DNA from: UBA1447 sp002329225
GTDB lineage: Bacteria; Bacillota; Clostridia; Oscillospirales; Acutalibacteraceae
DNA length: 64,000 bases
Assembly (NCBI GenBank): GCA_050946835.1
Contig: JBMNVN010000003.1
Location: 124,001 to 188,000 of the forward strand
Direction: 5' to 3'
In this document: positions 25,560 through 34,039 of the stretch, piece after piece
How the letters are laid out: the number at the start of each line of letters is the position of its first letter
Numbering within the stretch: position 1 is the first letter of the stretch
The notes under the pieces: model-generated
The model's database searches: none
What the model saw: the letters and a program-made list of their open reading frames with translations, nothing else
Told to the model about the DNA's origin: nothing
Made by a program: the position numbers and the translations under genes

Positions 25560-27461
25560 TTGCCTAAGGATCCTGTTCCGTCTTATCTGTTCCACCAGGG
25601 GAATAACTTTAAAGCCTACGAATACCTGGGTTCGCACCCGACGGGTGAAAACTCCGCCGTATTTCGGGTCTGGGCACCCGAGGCAAAAAGCGTCAGCGTT
25701 GTGGGCAGCTTTAACAATTGGGAAGATAATGCAAATCCCCTCAAGAGGAAGACCGAAAACGGCATTTGGGAAGGAACAGTCGAAGGTGTAAAAACCTTCG
25801 ACTCTTACAAATACAGAATTACCACCGCCAAGGGCAAAAAACTTTATAAGAGCGACCCCTTTGCCATGCATGCCGAAACGGCGCCGGGCACGGCTTCAAA
25901 ATTTTATAATCCCGACGGGTTTGAATGGACGGACAGCGAATGGATGAAACACCGTGCCCAAACAAGCCCTTACGATATTCCGATTAATATTTATGAGGTG
26001 CATGCCGGCTCCTGGCGCCAGTATGAAGACGGCAACCATCTGTCTTACAGGGCTCTTGCGGAACAGTTGGTGCCTTATGTGGCGGAAATGGGCTACACTC
26101 ATATTGAGCTTATGCCGCTGAACGAGCACCCCTTTGACGGCTCCTGGGGCTATCAGCCTACGGGGTATTTTGCCCCCACTTCCCGCTACGGCGAGCCTAA
26201 GGACTTTATGTATTTTGTGGATGTATGCCACAATAACGGTATCGGGGTAATACTCGACTGGGTTCCCGCACACTTTGTTAAAGATGAGCACGGGCTTGCA
26301 CTGTTTGACGGCAGCCCCTGTTATGAATATGCCGATGTTATGAAGGGCGAACATCTTCAATGGGGCACAAAAGTTTTTGACTACGGCCGCAACGAGGTGC
26401 AGAGTTTTCTTGTTTCCTCAGCCTTTTGCTGGCTTGACCTTTACCACATAGACGGCCTCAGGGTAGACGCCGTGGCTTCCATGCTTTACCTGGATTACGG
26501 CAGGAAGGCAGGCGAATGGAGACCCAACAGTTCCGGCGGGAGAGAGCATTTGGAAGCCGTTGCCTTTTTGCAAAAGCTCAACAAGGCTGTCTTTGAGTTT
26601 TTCCCAAACGTGTTGATGATAGCGGAAGAGAGTACCGCCTGGCCCTTGGTTTCAAAGCCTGTGGATATCGGAGGTTTGGGCTTTAACTTTAAGTGGAACA
26701 TGGGGTGGATGAACGACTGCCTGAAGTATTTTTCTTTAGACGGATTGGCACGCAAACATAATCACAACCTGCTTACCTTCTCCCTCATGTACGCTTTTTC
26801 GGAAAACTTTGTGCTGCCCATTTCTCACGACGAGGTGGTACACGGCAAGTGCTCACTGATAAACAAAATGCCCGGCACTTATGAAGAAAAATTTGCCGGT
26901 GTCCGCGCCTTTTTGGGCTACATGATGGCTCACCCGGGTAAAAAGCTTCTATTCATGGGGCAGGAGTTCGGCCAGTTCATAGAATGGGACTATAAAAAAG
27001 AGCTGGACTGGCTGCTTTTAGGTTACGAAACACACAGGCAACTTAAGGATTACACCGCCGCCCTCAACCGTTTTTATTCGGACACTCCCGCATTCTGGGA
27101 AATTGATTACAGCTGGGACGGATTTAATTGGGTTTGCGGCGATGATAAGGACAACTCCGTTTTAGCTTTTATCCGCAGGGATAAACAGGGTGAAGAAATA
27201 ATCGCCGTGTTTAACTTAACACCCGTAAAGCGGGAAGGCTACAGGCTGGGTGTCCCCGCACCCGGGAGTTACCGTACAATATTCAACTCTGACGAAGCCC
27301 GTTTTGGCGGAGAGCAAACAGAAAAGGTTAAAAGTGCCAGAGCCAAAGCTGTTCCAATGCACGGGTTTGAATACAGCATTGAGTTGACCTTACCCGCCAT
27401 GAGCGCCCAGTACATTAAAAAATCCGTACGGCCGAAAGCGGGGCAAAAGAAGAAAAAATAA
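25560..27461 (+). CDS. glgB: 1,4-alpha-glucan branching enzyme
   Basis: GlgB cuts alpha-1,4 glucan and re-attaches the piece by an alpha-1,6 bond, making glycogen branches. The 633-residue protein has an N-terminal CBM48 domain (SVVGSFNNWED near residue 45), a GH13 barrel with DGLRVDAVASMLY (nucleophile D303), MIAEES (E356) and ISHDEVVHGK, and a C-terminal beta domain. The start is TTG behind AGAGG; no ATG fits the family N-terminus better. A Lys-rich tail ends the protein. It opens a five-gene operon glgB-glgC-glgD-GH172-glgA with short spacers. Confidence 0.96.
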   Translation: MPKDPVPSYLFHQGNNFKAYEYLGSHPTGENSAVFRVWAPEAKSVSVVGSFNNWEDNANPLKRKTENGIWEGTVEGVKTFDSYKYRITTAKGKKLYKSDPFAMHAETAPGTASKFYNPDGFEWTDSEWMKHRAQTSPYDIPINIYEVHAGSWRQYEDGNHLSYRALAEQLVPYVAEMGYTHIELMPLNEHPFDGSWGYQPTGYFAPTSRYGEPKDFMYFVDVCHNNGIGVILDWVPAHFVKDEHGLALFDGSPCYEYADVMKGEHLQWGTKVFDYGRNEVQSFLVSSAFCWLDLYHIDGLRVDAVASMLYLDYGRKAGEWRPNSSGGREHLEAVAFLQKLNKAVFEFFPNVLMIAEESTAWPLVSKPVDIGGLGFNFKWNMGWMNDCLKYFSLDGLARKHNHNLLTFSLMYAFSENFVLPISHDEVVHGKCSLINKMPGTYEEKFAGVRAFLGYMMAHPGKKLLFMGQEFGQFIEWDYKKELDWLLLGYETHRQLKDYTAALNRFYSDTPAFWEIDYSWDGFNWVCGDDKDNSVLAFIRRDKQGEEIIAVFNLTPVKREGYRLGVPAPGSYRTIFNSDEARFGGEQTEKVKSARAKAVPMHGFEYSIELTLPAMSAQYIKKSVRPKAGQKKKK

Positions 27462-27494
27462 TACACCAAAAAATATAGAGAGAGGAAAACCGCC

Positions 27495-28694
27495 ATGTAC
27501 AAGAAAAATGAATGTGTCGCCATGCTCCTCGCCGGAGGACAGGGCAGCCGCTTAGGGGTGCTAACCAAAAATATTGCAAAGCCCGCAGTCCCCTACGGCG
27601 GCAAGTACCGTATTATCGACTTCCCCCTTTCCAACTGCGTAAACTCCGGTATAACCACTGTCGGAGTACTCACCCAATACCAGCCCCTGGAACTCAACGA
27701 CTACATCGGCAACGGTCAACCCTGGGATTTGGACAGGGTAAACGGAGGAGTTCATATTCTTTCCCCCTATCAGCAAATTAAGGGCACCGCCTGGTATAAG
27801 GGTACCGCAAACGCCATTTATCAGAACATGGCCTTTATTGAGAGGTATGACCCGGAGTATGTAATGGTTCTGTCAGGCGACCATATCTACAAAATGGATT
27901 ATGCGAAAATGCTGGCCTATCACAAGGAAAAGAACGCGGACTGCACAATTGCGATGCTGGAGGTTCCCTGGGAAGAAGCCTCAAGGTTCGGATTGATGAT
28001 TGTCAATGATGACGGTTCAATTGCCGAGTTTGAGGAAAAACCGAAGAATCCCCGCAGCAACAAGGCTTCTATGGGAGTATACACCTTTACCTGGTCCAAA
28101 CTGAAAGCCTACCTGACAGCGGACGAGGCCGACGAATCTTCCAGCAACGACTTCGGTAAAAATGTTATCCCCGCCATGCATGAAGCGGGCGAAAGAATGT
28201 TCGCCTATGCCTTTGACGGCTACTGGAAGGATGTGGGAACCATTGAAAGCCTTTGGGAGGCCAATCTGGATCTCCTCAACCCGAAAGTCGATTTGGATTT
28301 AAGCGATGACGACTGGCGCATATACCCCAACGCCCCCATTGCTACCCCCCACTTTATTACCAATAAGGCCGATGTTCAAAACTCCATGATAGCCGACGGC
28401 TGCGTAGTGGCGGGCAAAGTGGATTACTCCATACTTTTTGCCAATGTGGATGTGGACGAGGGGGCAACGGTGGAGTATTCCATTGTTATGCCCGGTGCAA
28501 AAGTCAAGGCCGGCGCCGTTGTGCGCTACGCAATTGTGGCTGAAAATGCGGTAATCGGTGAAAATGCCAAAGTAGGCGAAAGTCCCGAAAACTTCCCCGA
28601 CAGAGAAAATTGGGGCGTAGCCGTGGTGGCATCGGGAGTCAATGTCGCCCCGAAAACCGTTGTTTTACCTAAACAAATGCTGGACAGCGAATAA
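27495..28694 (+). CDS. glgC: Glucose-1-phosphate adenylyltransferase
   Basis: GlgC makes ADP-glucose, the donor for glycogen synthesis. The 399-residue protein starts with the nucleotidyltransferase motif (LLAGGQGSRLGVLTKNIAKPAVPYGGKYRIIDFPLSNC), has SGDHIYKMDY and FEEKP motifs, and ends with a left-handed beta-helix of hexapeptide repeats. The ATG follows AGAGAGG. It lies 33 bp after glgB and is followed at 17 bp by glgD, the usual Firmicutes GlgC/GlgD pair, where GlgC carries the catalytic activity. Confidence 0.96.
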   Translation: MYKKNECVAMLLAGGQGSRLGVLTKNIAKPAVPYGGKYRIIDFPLSNCVNSGITTVGVLTQYQPLELNDYIGNGQPWDLDRVNGGVHILSPYQQIKGTAWYKGTANAIYQNMAFIERYDPEYVMVLSGDHIYKMDYAKMLAYHKEKNADCTIAMLEVPWEEASRFGLMIVNDDGSIAEFEEKPKNPRSNKASMGVYTFTWSKLKAYLTADEADESSSNDFGKNVIPAMHEAGERMFAYAFDGYWKDVGTIESLWEANLDLLNPKVDLDLSDDDWRIYPNAPIATPHFITNKADVQNSMIADGCVVAGKVDYSILFANVDVDEGATVEYSIVMPGAKVKAGAVVRYAIVAENAVIGENAKVGESPENFPDRENWGVAVVASGVNVAPKTVVLPKQMLDSE

Positions 28695-28711
28695 GGAGGC
28701 ATAAAAACATA

Positions 28712-29830
28712 ATGAATATAAATAATGTACTTGGAATAATTTTTTCCAACTCCTATGACTCGGCTCTGCCCGAACTTACGGGAGTCCGCACTATGGGTTC
28801 CGTACCCTTCGGCGGGCGCTATCGCCTTATCGACTTTGCACTGTCAAATATGGTGAACAGCGGAATCTCAAAGGTCGGTGTGATTACCAAAAGCAATTAT
28901 CGTTCCCTTATGGACCATATCGGTGCCGGAAAAGCTTGGGATTTGGCCCGCAAAAGAGACGGACTGTTTTTATTACCGCCATTTTCCGCCGCCGGTACAG
29001 AAGGCGTTTTTCGCAACCGTTTTGAGGCGCTGAGGGGTAACCTGGATTTTATTACCCGCTCTAAAGAAGAATTTGTTGTACTTTGCGACAGCCATGTGGT
29101 TTGCAACCTGGATTTCAACGATATCCTCAACGCTCATATTGAAAACGATGCCGATATAACCATAGGTTACACCACGGGAATTGCCCCTGATCTGGAAGAT
29201 TTGACCGCCCTTACTATGGATGATACCGGCAGAATTACGGGGACTTCCCTTTGCCGCTGCGGAGAAAACGTTTCATACTCCCTTCACATTTATGTAATCC
29301 GTAAAGCCCTGCTGGAAAGGCTTATAAACGAAGGCATCAGTTCACCCGTACCGGTGGACCTTGAACGGGACCTTATCCGCGGCAATGTAAACAACCTTAA
29401 ACTGTTCGGTTTTGCCTGTGAAGGTTTCGTAAGATCACTTGACAGTTTGCAGACATACTACGATGTGAGTATGGAGCTGCTGAACCTTGAAAACCGCAAT
29501 GCTCTGTTTAATCCCAAACGTCCGATTTATACAAAACTGCGGGACGATATGCCCGCGATTTACTCTCCCGGCTGCCGTGTTAACGGCTCCCTGGTGGCGG
29601 AAGGCTGCAAGATAGAAGGAGAGGTGGAAAACAGCATCCTTTTCCACCGTGTAACCATAGCCAAAGGTGCAGTAATTAAAAACTCCATAATAATGCAGGA
29701 CACCTATGTGGGTGAAAATGTCAACCTGGACTGCGTAATAACCGACAAGCGAGTTGTTATTAAACCCGATAAAACCCTCAGCGGCGCTCCTAACTTCCCG
29801 CTGTTTATTGGCAGAGGAATAGTTATTTAA
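28712..29830 (+). CDS. glgD: GlgD, ADP-glucose pyrophosphorylase homologue subunit
   Basis: The 372-residue protein aligns with GlgC in layout but has diverged at the nucleotide-binding loop: the N-terminal GGxGxRL motif is replaced (residues 6-30 read GIIFSNSYDSALPELTGVRT), while GGRYRLIDFALSNM and the C-terminal hexapeptide repeats remain. In Bacillus-type systems GlgD alone is poorly active and stimulates GlgC in a mixed tetramer. GGAGG lies 12 nt ahead of the ATG. It sits between glgC and the GH172 gene. Confidence 0.94.
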   Translation: MNINNVLGIIFSNSYDSALPELTGVRTMGSVPFGGRYRLIDFALSNMVNSGISKVGVITKSNYRSLMDHIGAGKAWDLARKRDGLFLLPPFSAAGTEGVFRNRFEALRGNLDFITRSKEEFVVLCDSHVVCNLDFNDILNAHIENDADITIGYTTGIAPDLEDLTALTMDDTGRITGTSLCRCGENVSYSLHIYVIRKALLERLINEGISSPVPVDLERDLIRGNVNNLKLFGFACEGFVRSLDSLQTYYDVSMELLNLENRNALFNPKRPIYTKLRDDMPAIYSPGCRVNGSLVAEGCKIEGEVENSILFHRVTIAKGAVIKNSIIMQDTYVGENVNLDCVITDKRVVIKPDKTLSGAPNFPLFIGRGIVI

Positions 29831-29863
29831 CACCGATTTTGTTATAGGAAGGTGACGGCAACG

Positions 29864-30946
29864 ATGTACGACGGTCTCAGTAATTCCCTTGAGAATCTCT
29901 GGCGGCTTTCAAATGCAAAAAGCCGATCAATATCTGCGGAAAATCCCACGGGAGAAGCCGGAGGCGGCGCCGCCTGTGAGGTTGAAGACGGCATCGCAAT
30001 AGGCGCCGCTTGGGATTTGGGCAAGGGTTGGAAGGTAAACCCCTATATAGCCTTGGGGGTAGGCGAAACCCGGGTTCTTGCCGATATTGAAGGGCCCGGT
30101 ATTATAAATCATATATGGTGTACTCCCAGCGACAACTGGCGTTTTTTGATATTGCGCTTTTATTGGGACGGCTGCGAACAGCCTGCCGTAGAATGCCCCT
30201 TAGGGGACTTTTTCGCCTCGGGTTGGGGCGAGTACGCTCCGCTTTCGTCTTTGGCCGTATGCGTAAACCCCGGCCGTGCTTTTAACTGCTACTGGCAGAT
30301 GCCCTTTAAAAAACGCTGCCGCATAACTCTTGAAAATCTCTGCGGAAAAACAACGGTATTTTATTATCAGGTAGACTATACATTGACGGAAGTTCCTGAT
30401 GAAGCCGCTTATTTCCACGCTCAATTCCGCCGGGTAAATCCACTGCCCTACAAGGAAGTTTATACCATAGCGGACGGAATAGAGGGCAAAGGCGCTTACG
30501 TAGGCACCTATCTTGCCTGGGGGGTCAATAACAGCGGTTGGTGGGGCGAAGGTGAAATAAAGTTTTACATGGATGACGATGAGGAATACCCGACAATTTG
30601 CGGTACGGGTACTGAAGATTATTTTTGCGGTTCCTATAACTTTGAAAACCGACAAACACAGCGGTATGAGACATACTGCACCCCATATGCCGGTTTGTCA
30701 CAGGTTATTTGCCCCGACGGTGTATACAGGTCACAGCAGCGCTTCGGCATGTACCGCTGGCACATTACCGACCCCATACGGTTTGAAAAAAGGCTGAAAG
30801 TCACAATTCAGGCTCTGGGTTGGCGGGAAGGCGGCCGCTACTTGCCTCTTCAGGACGATATTGCAAGCGTCGCTTTCTGGTACCAGACCCTGCCCTCGGC
30901 ACCTTTTCCGCCTCTGCCCGACCGGGATTATCTTGAGATTATCTGA
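29864..30946 (+). CDS. DUF2961 / GH172-family protein
   Basis: GH172 proteins have a double jelly-roll fold; characterised members act on fructofuranosyl or arabinofuranosyl linkages. The 360-residue protein shows the family pattern: LADIEGPGIINHIWCTP, LRFYWDGCEQPAVECPLGDFFASG, GWWGEGEIKFYMDDDEEYPTICGTGTEDYF with the conserved acidic residues, and YRWHITDPI. There is no signal peptide, so it is cytosolic. I chose ATG 29864 because AGGAAGGTGA (29846-29855) is 8 nt upstream and the in-frame GTG 29852 lies inside that site. Its place between glgD and glgA suggests a role in glycogen or glucan metabolism, which is not established for the family. Confidence 0.85.
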   Translation: MYDGLSNSLENLWRLSNAKSRSISAENPTGEAGGGAACEVEDGIAIGAAWDLGKGWKVNPYIALGVGETRVLADIEGPGIINHIWCTPSDNWRFLILRFYWDGCEQPAVECPLGDFFASGWGEYAPLSSLAVCVNPGRAFNCYWQMPFKKRCRITLENLCGKTTVFYYQVDYTLTEVPDEAAYFHAQFRRVNPLPYKEVYTIADGIEGKGAYVGTYLAWGVNNSGWWGEGEIKFYMDDDEEYPTICGTGTEDYFCGSYNFENRQTQRYETYCTPYAGLSQVICPDGVYRSQQRFGMYRWHITDPIRFEKRLKVTIQALGWREGGRYLPLQDDIASVAFWYQTLPSAPFPPLPDRDYLEII

Positions 30947-31007
30947 AGTACGCTCACATTTTTAACTTCTGTTTGTTTTACAATTCACCTGATCGGAGGC
31001 ATTAAAT

Positions 31008-32429
31008 ATGAAAATTTTATATGTAACCAGTGAAGCCGTTCCTTTTATGGCCACAGGCGGCCTGGCGGATGTGGCAGGTTCCCTGCCCAAGGCGCTTAAC
31101 GGAGGGCCCGTTTCCTGCCGGGTAGTTATGCCCCTTTACGGCGGCATTAAGCAGGAGTTCCGTGAAAAGATGGAATTCATTACCGACATTACCGTCCCCG
31201 TAGGCTGGCGCCAACAATACTGCGGTATTTTCAGCACAAAGCTCGACGGCGTCACTTTCTACTTTTTGGATAACGAGTATTATTTTAAGCGGGACGGTAT
31301 TTACGGCCACTATGATGACGGCGAGCGGTTTGCCTTTTTCTCCCGGGCGGTGCCGGAGATTTTGCCCGTAATAGACTACAAGCCCGATATCATCCATTGC
31401 AACGACTGGCAAAGCGCCCTTGTGCCGGTTTACTACTCCGTTTTATTTGCCGAAAACCCCGATTTTGCCGGGATAAAAACAATCTTTACCATACACAACA
31501 TCCAGTACCAGGGGGTATACGGCCACAGTATTCTGGGCGATGTTTTCGGTCTGCCCGCCCACAGCGCCTCTTTACTGGATTTTTCCGGAGCGCTCAACCT
31601 TATGAAAGGCGCTATTGAGTGTGCAGACAGAGTTACCACCGTTAGCAAAACCTATGCCAAAGAAATAATGGACCCCTGGTTCAGCCACGGTTTGGACTCT
31701 ATTCTTCGCCAAAGGTCGTACAAAGTTTCGGGAATACTTAACGGAATTGATTTTGTAAACTATGACCCTGCGAAAGACAAGGTTATTTTTGAAAACTATT
31801 CCGCCAAAAAACCGGAAGGCAAGGCCAAAAACAAGACTGAACTGCAAAAGCTGCTCAAGCTTGAAATTGAGGAAAACAAGCCCCTTATGGGCATTATTTC
31901 CCGCCTGGTATCACACAAGGGGCTTGACCTGATTATGGCGGTGTTGGACGACATTGTTTATTACTCGGATATTCAGTTGGCGGTTTTGGGTTCCGGCGAC
32001 AAAAAGTACGAGGACTTCTTCCACTCCGTCAGCTCCCGCTATCCCGGGCGAGTTTCTTTCACCTGCGGGTTTGTTCCGGATTTGGCAAGAAAAATCTATG
32101 CCGGCAGCGATATGTTTTTAATGCCATCCAAGAGCGAGCCTTGCGGTCTTTCTCAAATGCTTGCCCTGCGGTACGGCTCAATACCCATAGTACGGGAAAC
32201 GGGCGGCCTTAAAGATTCCGTAACGGACAGCGGCGACGGTGCAGGCAACGGCTTCACCTTTAAGAGTTATAATGCGGATGATATGAAAGACGCCGTTTAC
32301 CGCACACTCGAAAAGTATAAAGACAAAGAGGGCTGGCAAAAGCTCAAGCTCAGGGCCCTAAAATGCGACAACAGCTGGGCCGCTTCGGCTAAAGAATACC
32401 GGGCGCTTTATAACGACTTGTTGAAATAA
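31008..32429 (+). CDS. glgA: Glycogen synthase (ADP-glucose)
   Basis: GlgA transfers glucose from ADP-glucose to the growing alpha-1,4 chain. The 473-residue GT5 protein has the KTGGL-like N-terminal motif in the variant form FMATGGLADVAGSLPKAL, FTIHNIQYQGVYG, and the C-terminal donor site with PSKSEPCGLSQMLALRYGSIPIVRETGGLKDSV. Thus the usual Lys of KTGGL (ADP-glucose phosphate contact) is replaced by Ala-Thr (MATGGLAD), a variant also seen in some homologues. GGAGG is 8 nt before the ATG. It is the last gene of the operon and is followed by a strong terminator. Confidence 0.95.
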   Translation: MKILYVTSEAVPFMATGGLADVAGSLPKALNGGPVSCRVVMPLYGGIKQEFREKMEFITDITVPVGWRQQYCGIFSTKLDGVTFYFLDNEYYFKRDGIYGHYDDGERFAFFSRAVPEILPVIDYKPDIIHCNDWQSALVPVYYSVLFAENPDFAGIKTIFTIHNIQYQGVYGHSILGDVFGLPAHSASLLDFSGALNLMKGAIECADRVTTVSKTYAKEIMDPWFSHGLDSILRQRSYKVSGILNGIDFVNYDPAKDKVIFENYSAKKPEGKAKNKTELQKLLKLEIEENKPLMGIISRLVSHKGLDLIMAVLDDIVYYSDIQLAVLGSGDKKYEDFFHSVSSRYPGRVSFTCGFVPDLARKIYAGSDMFLMPSKSEPCGLSQMLALRYGSIPIVRETGGLKDSVTDSGDGAGNGFTFKSYNADDMKDAVYRTLEKYKDKEGWQKLKLRALKCDNSWAASAKEYRALYNDLLK

Positions 32430-32434
32430 TAAAT

Positions 32435-32480
32435 AACTCCCATCGCCGTTGTCCTGCCGGATGGCGGCGATGGGAGTTTT
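32435..32480. terminator. Bidirectional terminator after glgA
   Basis: AACTCCCATCGCCG (32435-32448) pairs with CGGCGATGGGAGTT (32465-32478), a 14-bp perfect stem followed by TT. On the minus strand it is followed by ATTTATTATTT, so it can also end the XRE regulator gene that converges from the right. Confidence 0.85.
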
Positions 32481-32508
32481 GAGCAAAGCAGTTTAATTGA
32501 TTTTCCGG

Positions 32509-33135
32509 TTATTCCTCTAACGGCTTATAAATCCGGTCAATTTGCTCCAGTACATACTTTTCCACCTCGTCTATCAGGGTCTTTATGCATTGAGGAGGTT
32601 CTTCATCATCAATCCTTGAAGAATCATTTTCCAGCGAATTGACTAAAGTGTTTTGCAGTCCGCAAATGCATTCGTAATAAATATCCGTTCCCACCACGGT
32701 ATTGCCGCCTGTCCAATTTTGCGGTAAATTTCCGGCTCTTACTGCTGAAATTAAAAACCTGTACATGCTCAGGGAAAAGTATTGAATAAAAATATCTCCG
32801 TAAGACGAGGGTCTGTTCCGCAGCCTTTCATGCAGAACCGACGAAATACGAAAAACGGTGAGTGAGTCAAGTTTTTTATCCTCCGGGATATCCTCTTTTG
32901 TAAAAAAGCCTTCATGTAGCCCCGTCTTAACCGAATGAACTCCCAAAAGATAATCACAGGTTACACCGTAGTACTCGGCCGCCCTCACAACAAAACTCAG
33001 GCCGCATTCCCGAATCCCTTTTTCATAGTGTGACAATAGGGCCTGAGAAATACCAAGCCCCTTTGCAGCATCCTTTTGGCTGAGCTGCGCACTCTTCCTG
33101 AGATCCGTCAATCTGTTGGCAAAACTGGTGTCCAC
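32509..33135 (-). CDS. XRE-family transcriptional regulator
   Basis: The 208-residue protein has an N-terminal Cro/C1-type helix-turn-helix (residues 8-60: LTDLRKSAQLSQKDAAKGLGISQALLSHYEKG), followed by an acid-rich helical domain of about 140 residues with no known ligand motif. The start is GTG 4 nt after AAGGAGGGG. It is divergent from the histidine-phosphatase homologue at 33244 and convergent with the glg operon. Targets are unknown; autoregulation of the shared intergenic region is possible. Confidence 0.85.
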   Translation of the reverse strand: MDTSFANRLTDLRKSAQLSQKDAAKGLGISQALLSHYEKGIRECGLSFVVRAAEYYGVTCDYLLGVHSVKTGLHEGFFTKEDIPEDKKLDSLTVFRISSVLHERLRNRPSSYGDIFIQYFSLSMYRFLISAVRAGNLPQNWTGGNTVVGTDIYYECICGLQNTLVNSLENDSSRIDDEEPPQCIKTLIDEVEKYVLEQIDRIYKPLEE

Positions 33136-33243
33136 AGCGCCCCTCCTTTATACAATAAGTATATTTCTGCGGTTATTATACTCAATTATTACCGCCTTGT
33201 ACATGTTTAAATTATAATTCCATAATCTTTTTCGGGAGATAAT

Positions 33244-33864
33244 ATGAAAACATATAAAATCCACTTTATCAGAAACGGCATGACTGCGGCAAATGTTGAC
33301 GGAAGATACATAGGGCATACCGACGAACCCTTATCCGAGCAGGGGAAAAAGGAGCTTTTTGAACTTAGCAAAAAGGGCGGTTACCCCGACCCTCAAGCCG
33401 TGTTTGTAAGTCCGCTTGCCAGGTGCGCCGAAACAACCGCCATACTTTTTCCGGAGAAAAAACCTATTATTATCAACGACTTGATTGAATACAACTTCGG
33501 TGAGTTTGAAGGAAAAACCGCCGCCGAACTGCATAATCATCCCCTCTTTTCCGCCTGGCTTGCGGGCAAAGCGGATGTCGCTCCTCCTTTTGGAGAAAGC
33601 GCTGCGGATTTTTCAAAAAGGATTATGCGGGGCTTCAGCGGAATTGTCACCGGGGTGTTGAAAACAGGCATAACCGAAACGGCCATTGTTACCCACGGGG
33701 GCGTTATAGCGGCGCTGTTGGCCAACTACGGTTTACCCGAATTGCCCCTGCACGAGTGGTTTACCTCGGGCGGCTGCGGTTATACCGTGAGTATTATGCC
33801 TTCGGTATGGACAAAAGCGGAAAAGGTTGAAATTACCGGGCCGATTCCGGAACGGAATCGTTAA
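33244..33864 (+). CDS. Histidine phosphatase superfamily protein with RNG in place of RHG
   Basis: The 206-residue protein belongs to the phosphoglycerate-mutase-like branch: IRNGMTAANVDGRYIGHTDEPLSEQG, SPLARCAET (R60), EYNFGEFEG (E82) and THGGVIAALL (H151). The family signature is RHG, whose His is phosphorylated during catalysis. Here codon 11 is AAC, giving Asn (R10-N11-G12), while the other catalytic residues remain. It may therefore be a catalytically weak or regulatory phosphatase. The ATG follows GGGAGATA. Its neighbours are the XRE regulator (divergent) and the DUF4870 protein. In Clostridia, similar proteins act as alpha-ribazole or general sugar-phosphate phosphatases; substrate unknown. 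Confidence 0.85.
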   Translation: MKTYKIHFIRNGMTAANVDGRYIGHTDEPLSEQGKKELFELSKKGGYPDPQAVFVSPLARCAETTAILFPEKKPIIINDLIEYNFGEFEGKTAAELHNHPLFSAWLAGKADVAPPFGESAADFSKRIMRGFSGIVTGVLKTGITETAIVTHGGVIAALLANYGLPELPLHEWFTSGGCGYTVSIMPSVWTKAEKVEITGPIPERNR

Positions 33865-34039
33865 AATCGGCCGGCTTATCAGGGCAACTAATTTTTCCTT
33901 GACTTTTACGGGTTTTTATTGTTTAGTGTATGTGAAAGGGGGATAGTAATCCGCTATAATTCGGGCGCTAACTTTATCCCTTTGGCAACGGTGTTCGTTT
34001 TTTTGAGAAAACTGTTTAAATTTTTAAGGAGGTTTTGTT

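Noticed and set aside
22800..25560. Prophage or insertion sequence
   Set aside because: No integrase, transposase or phage structural gene and no clean target duplication was found; only the degenerate direct repeats and AT-richness remain.
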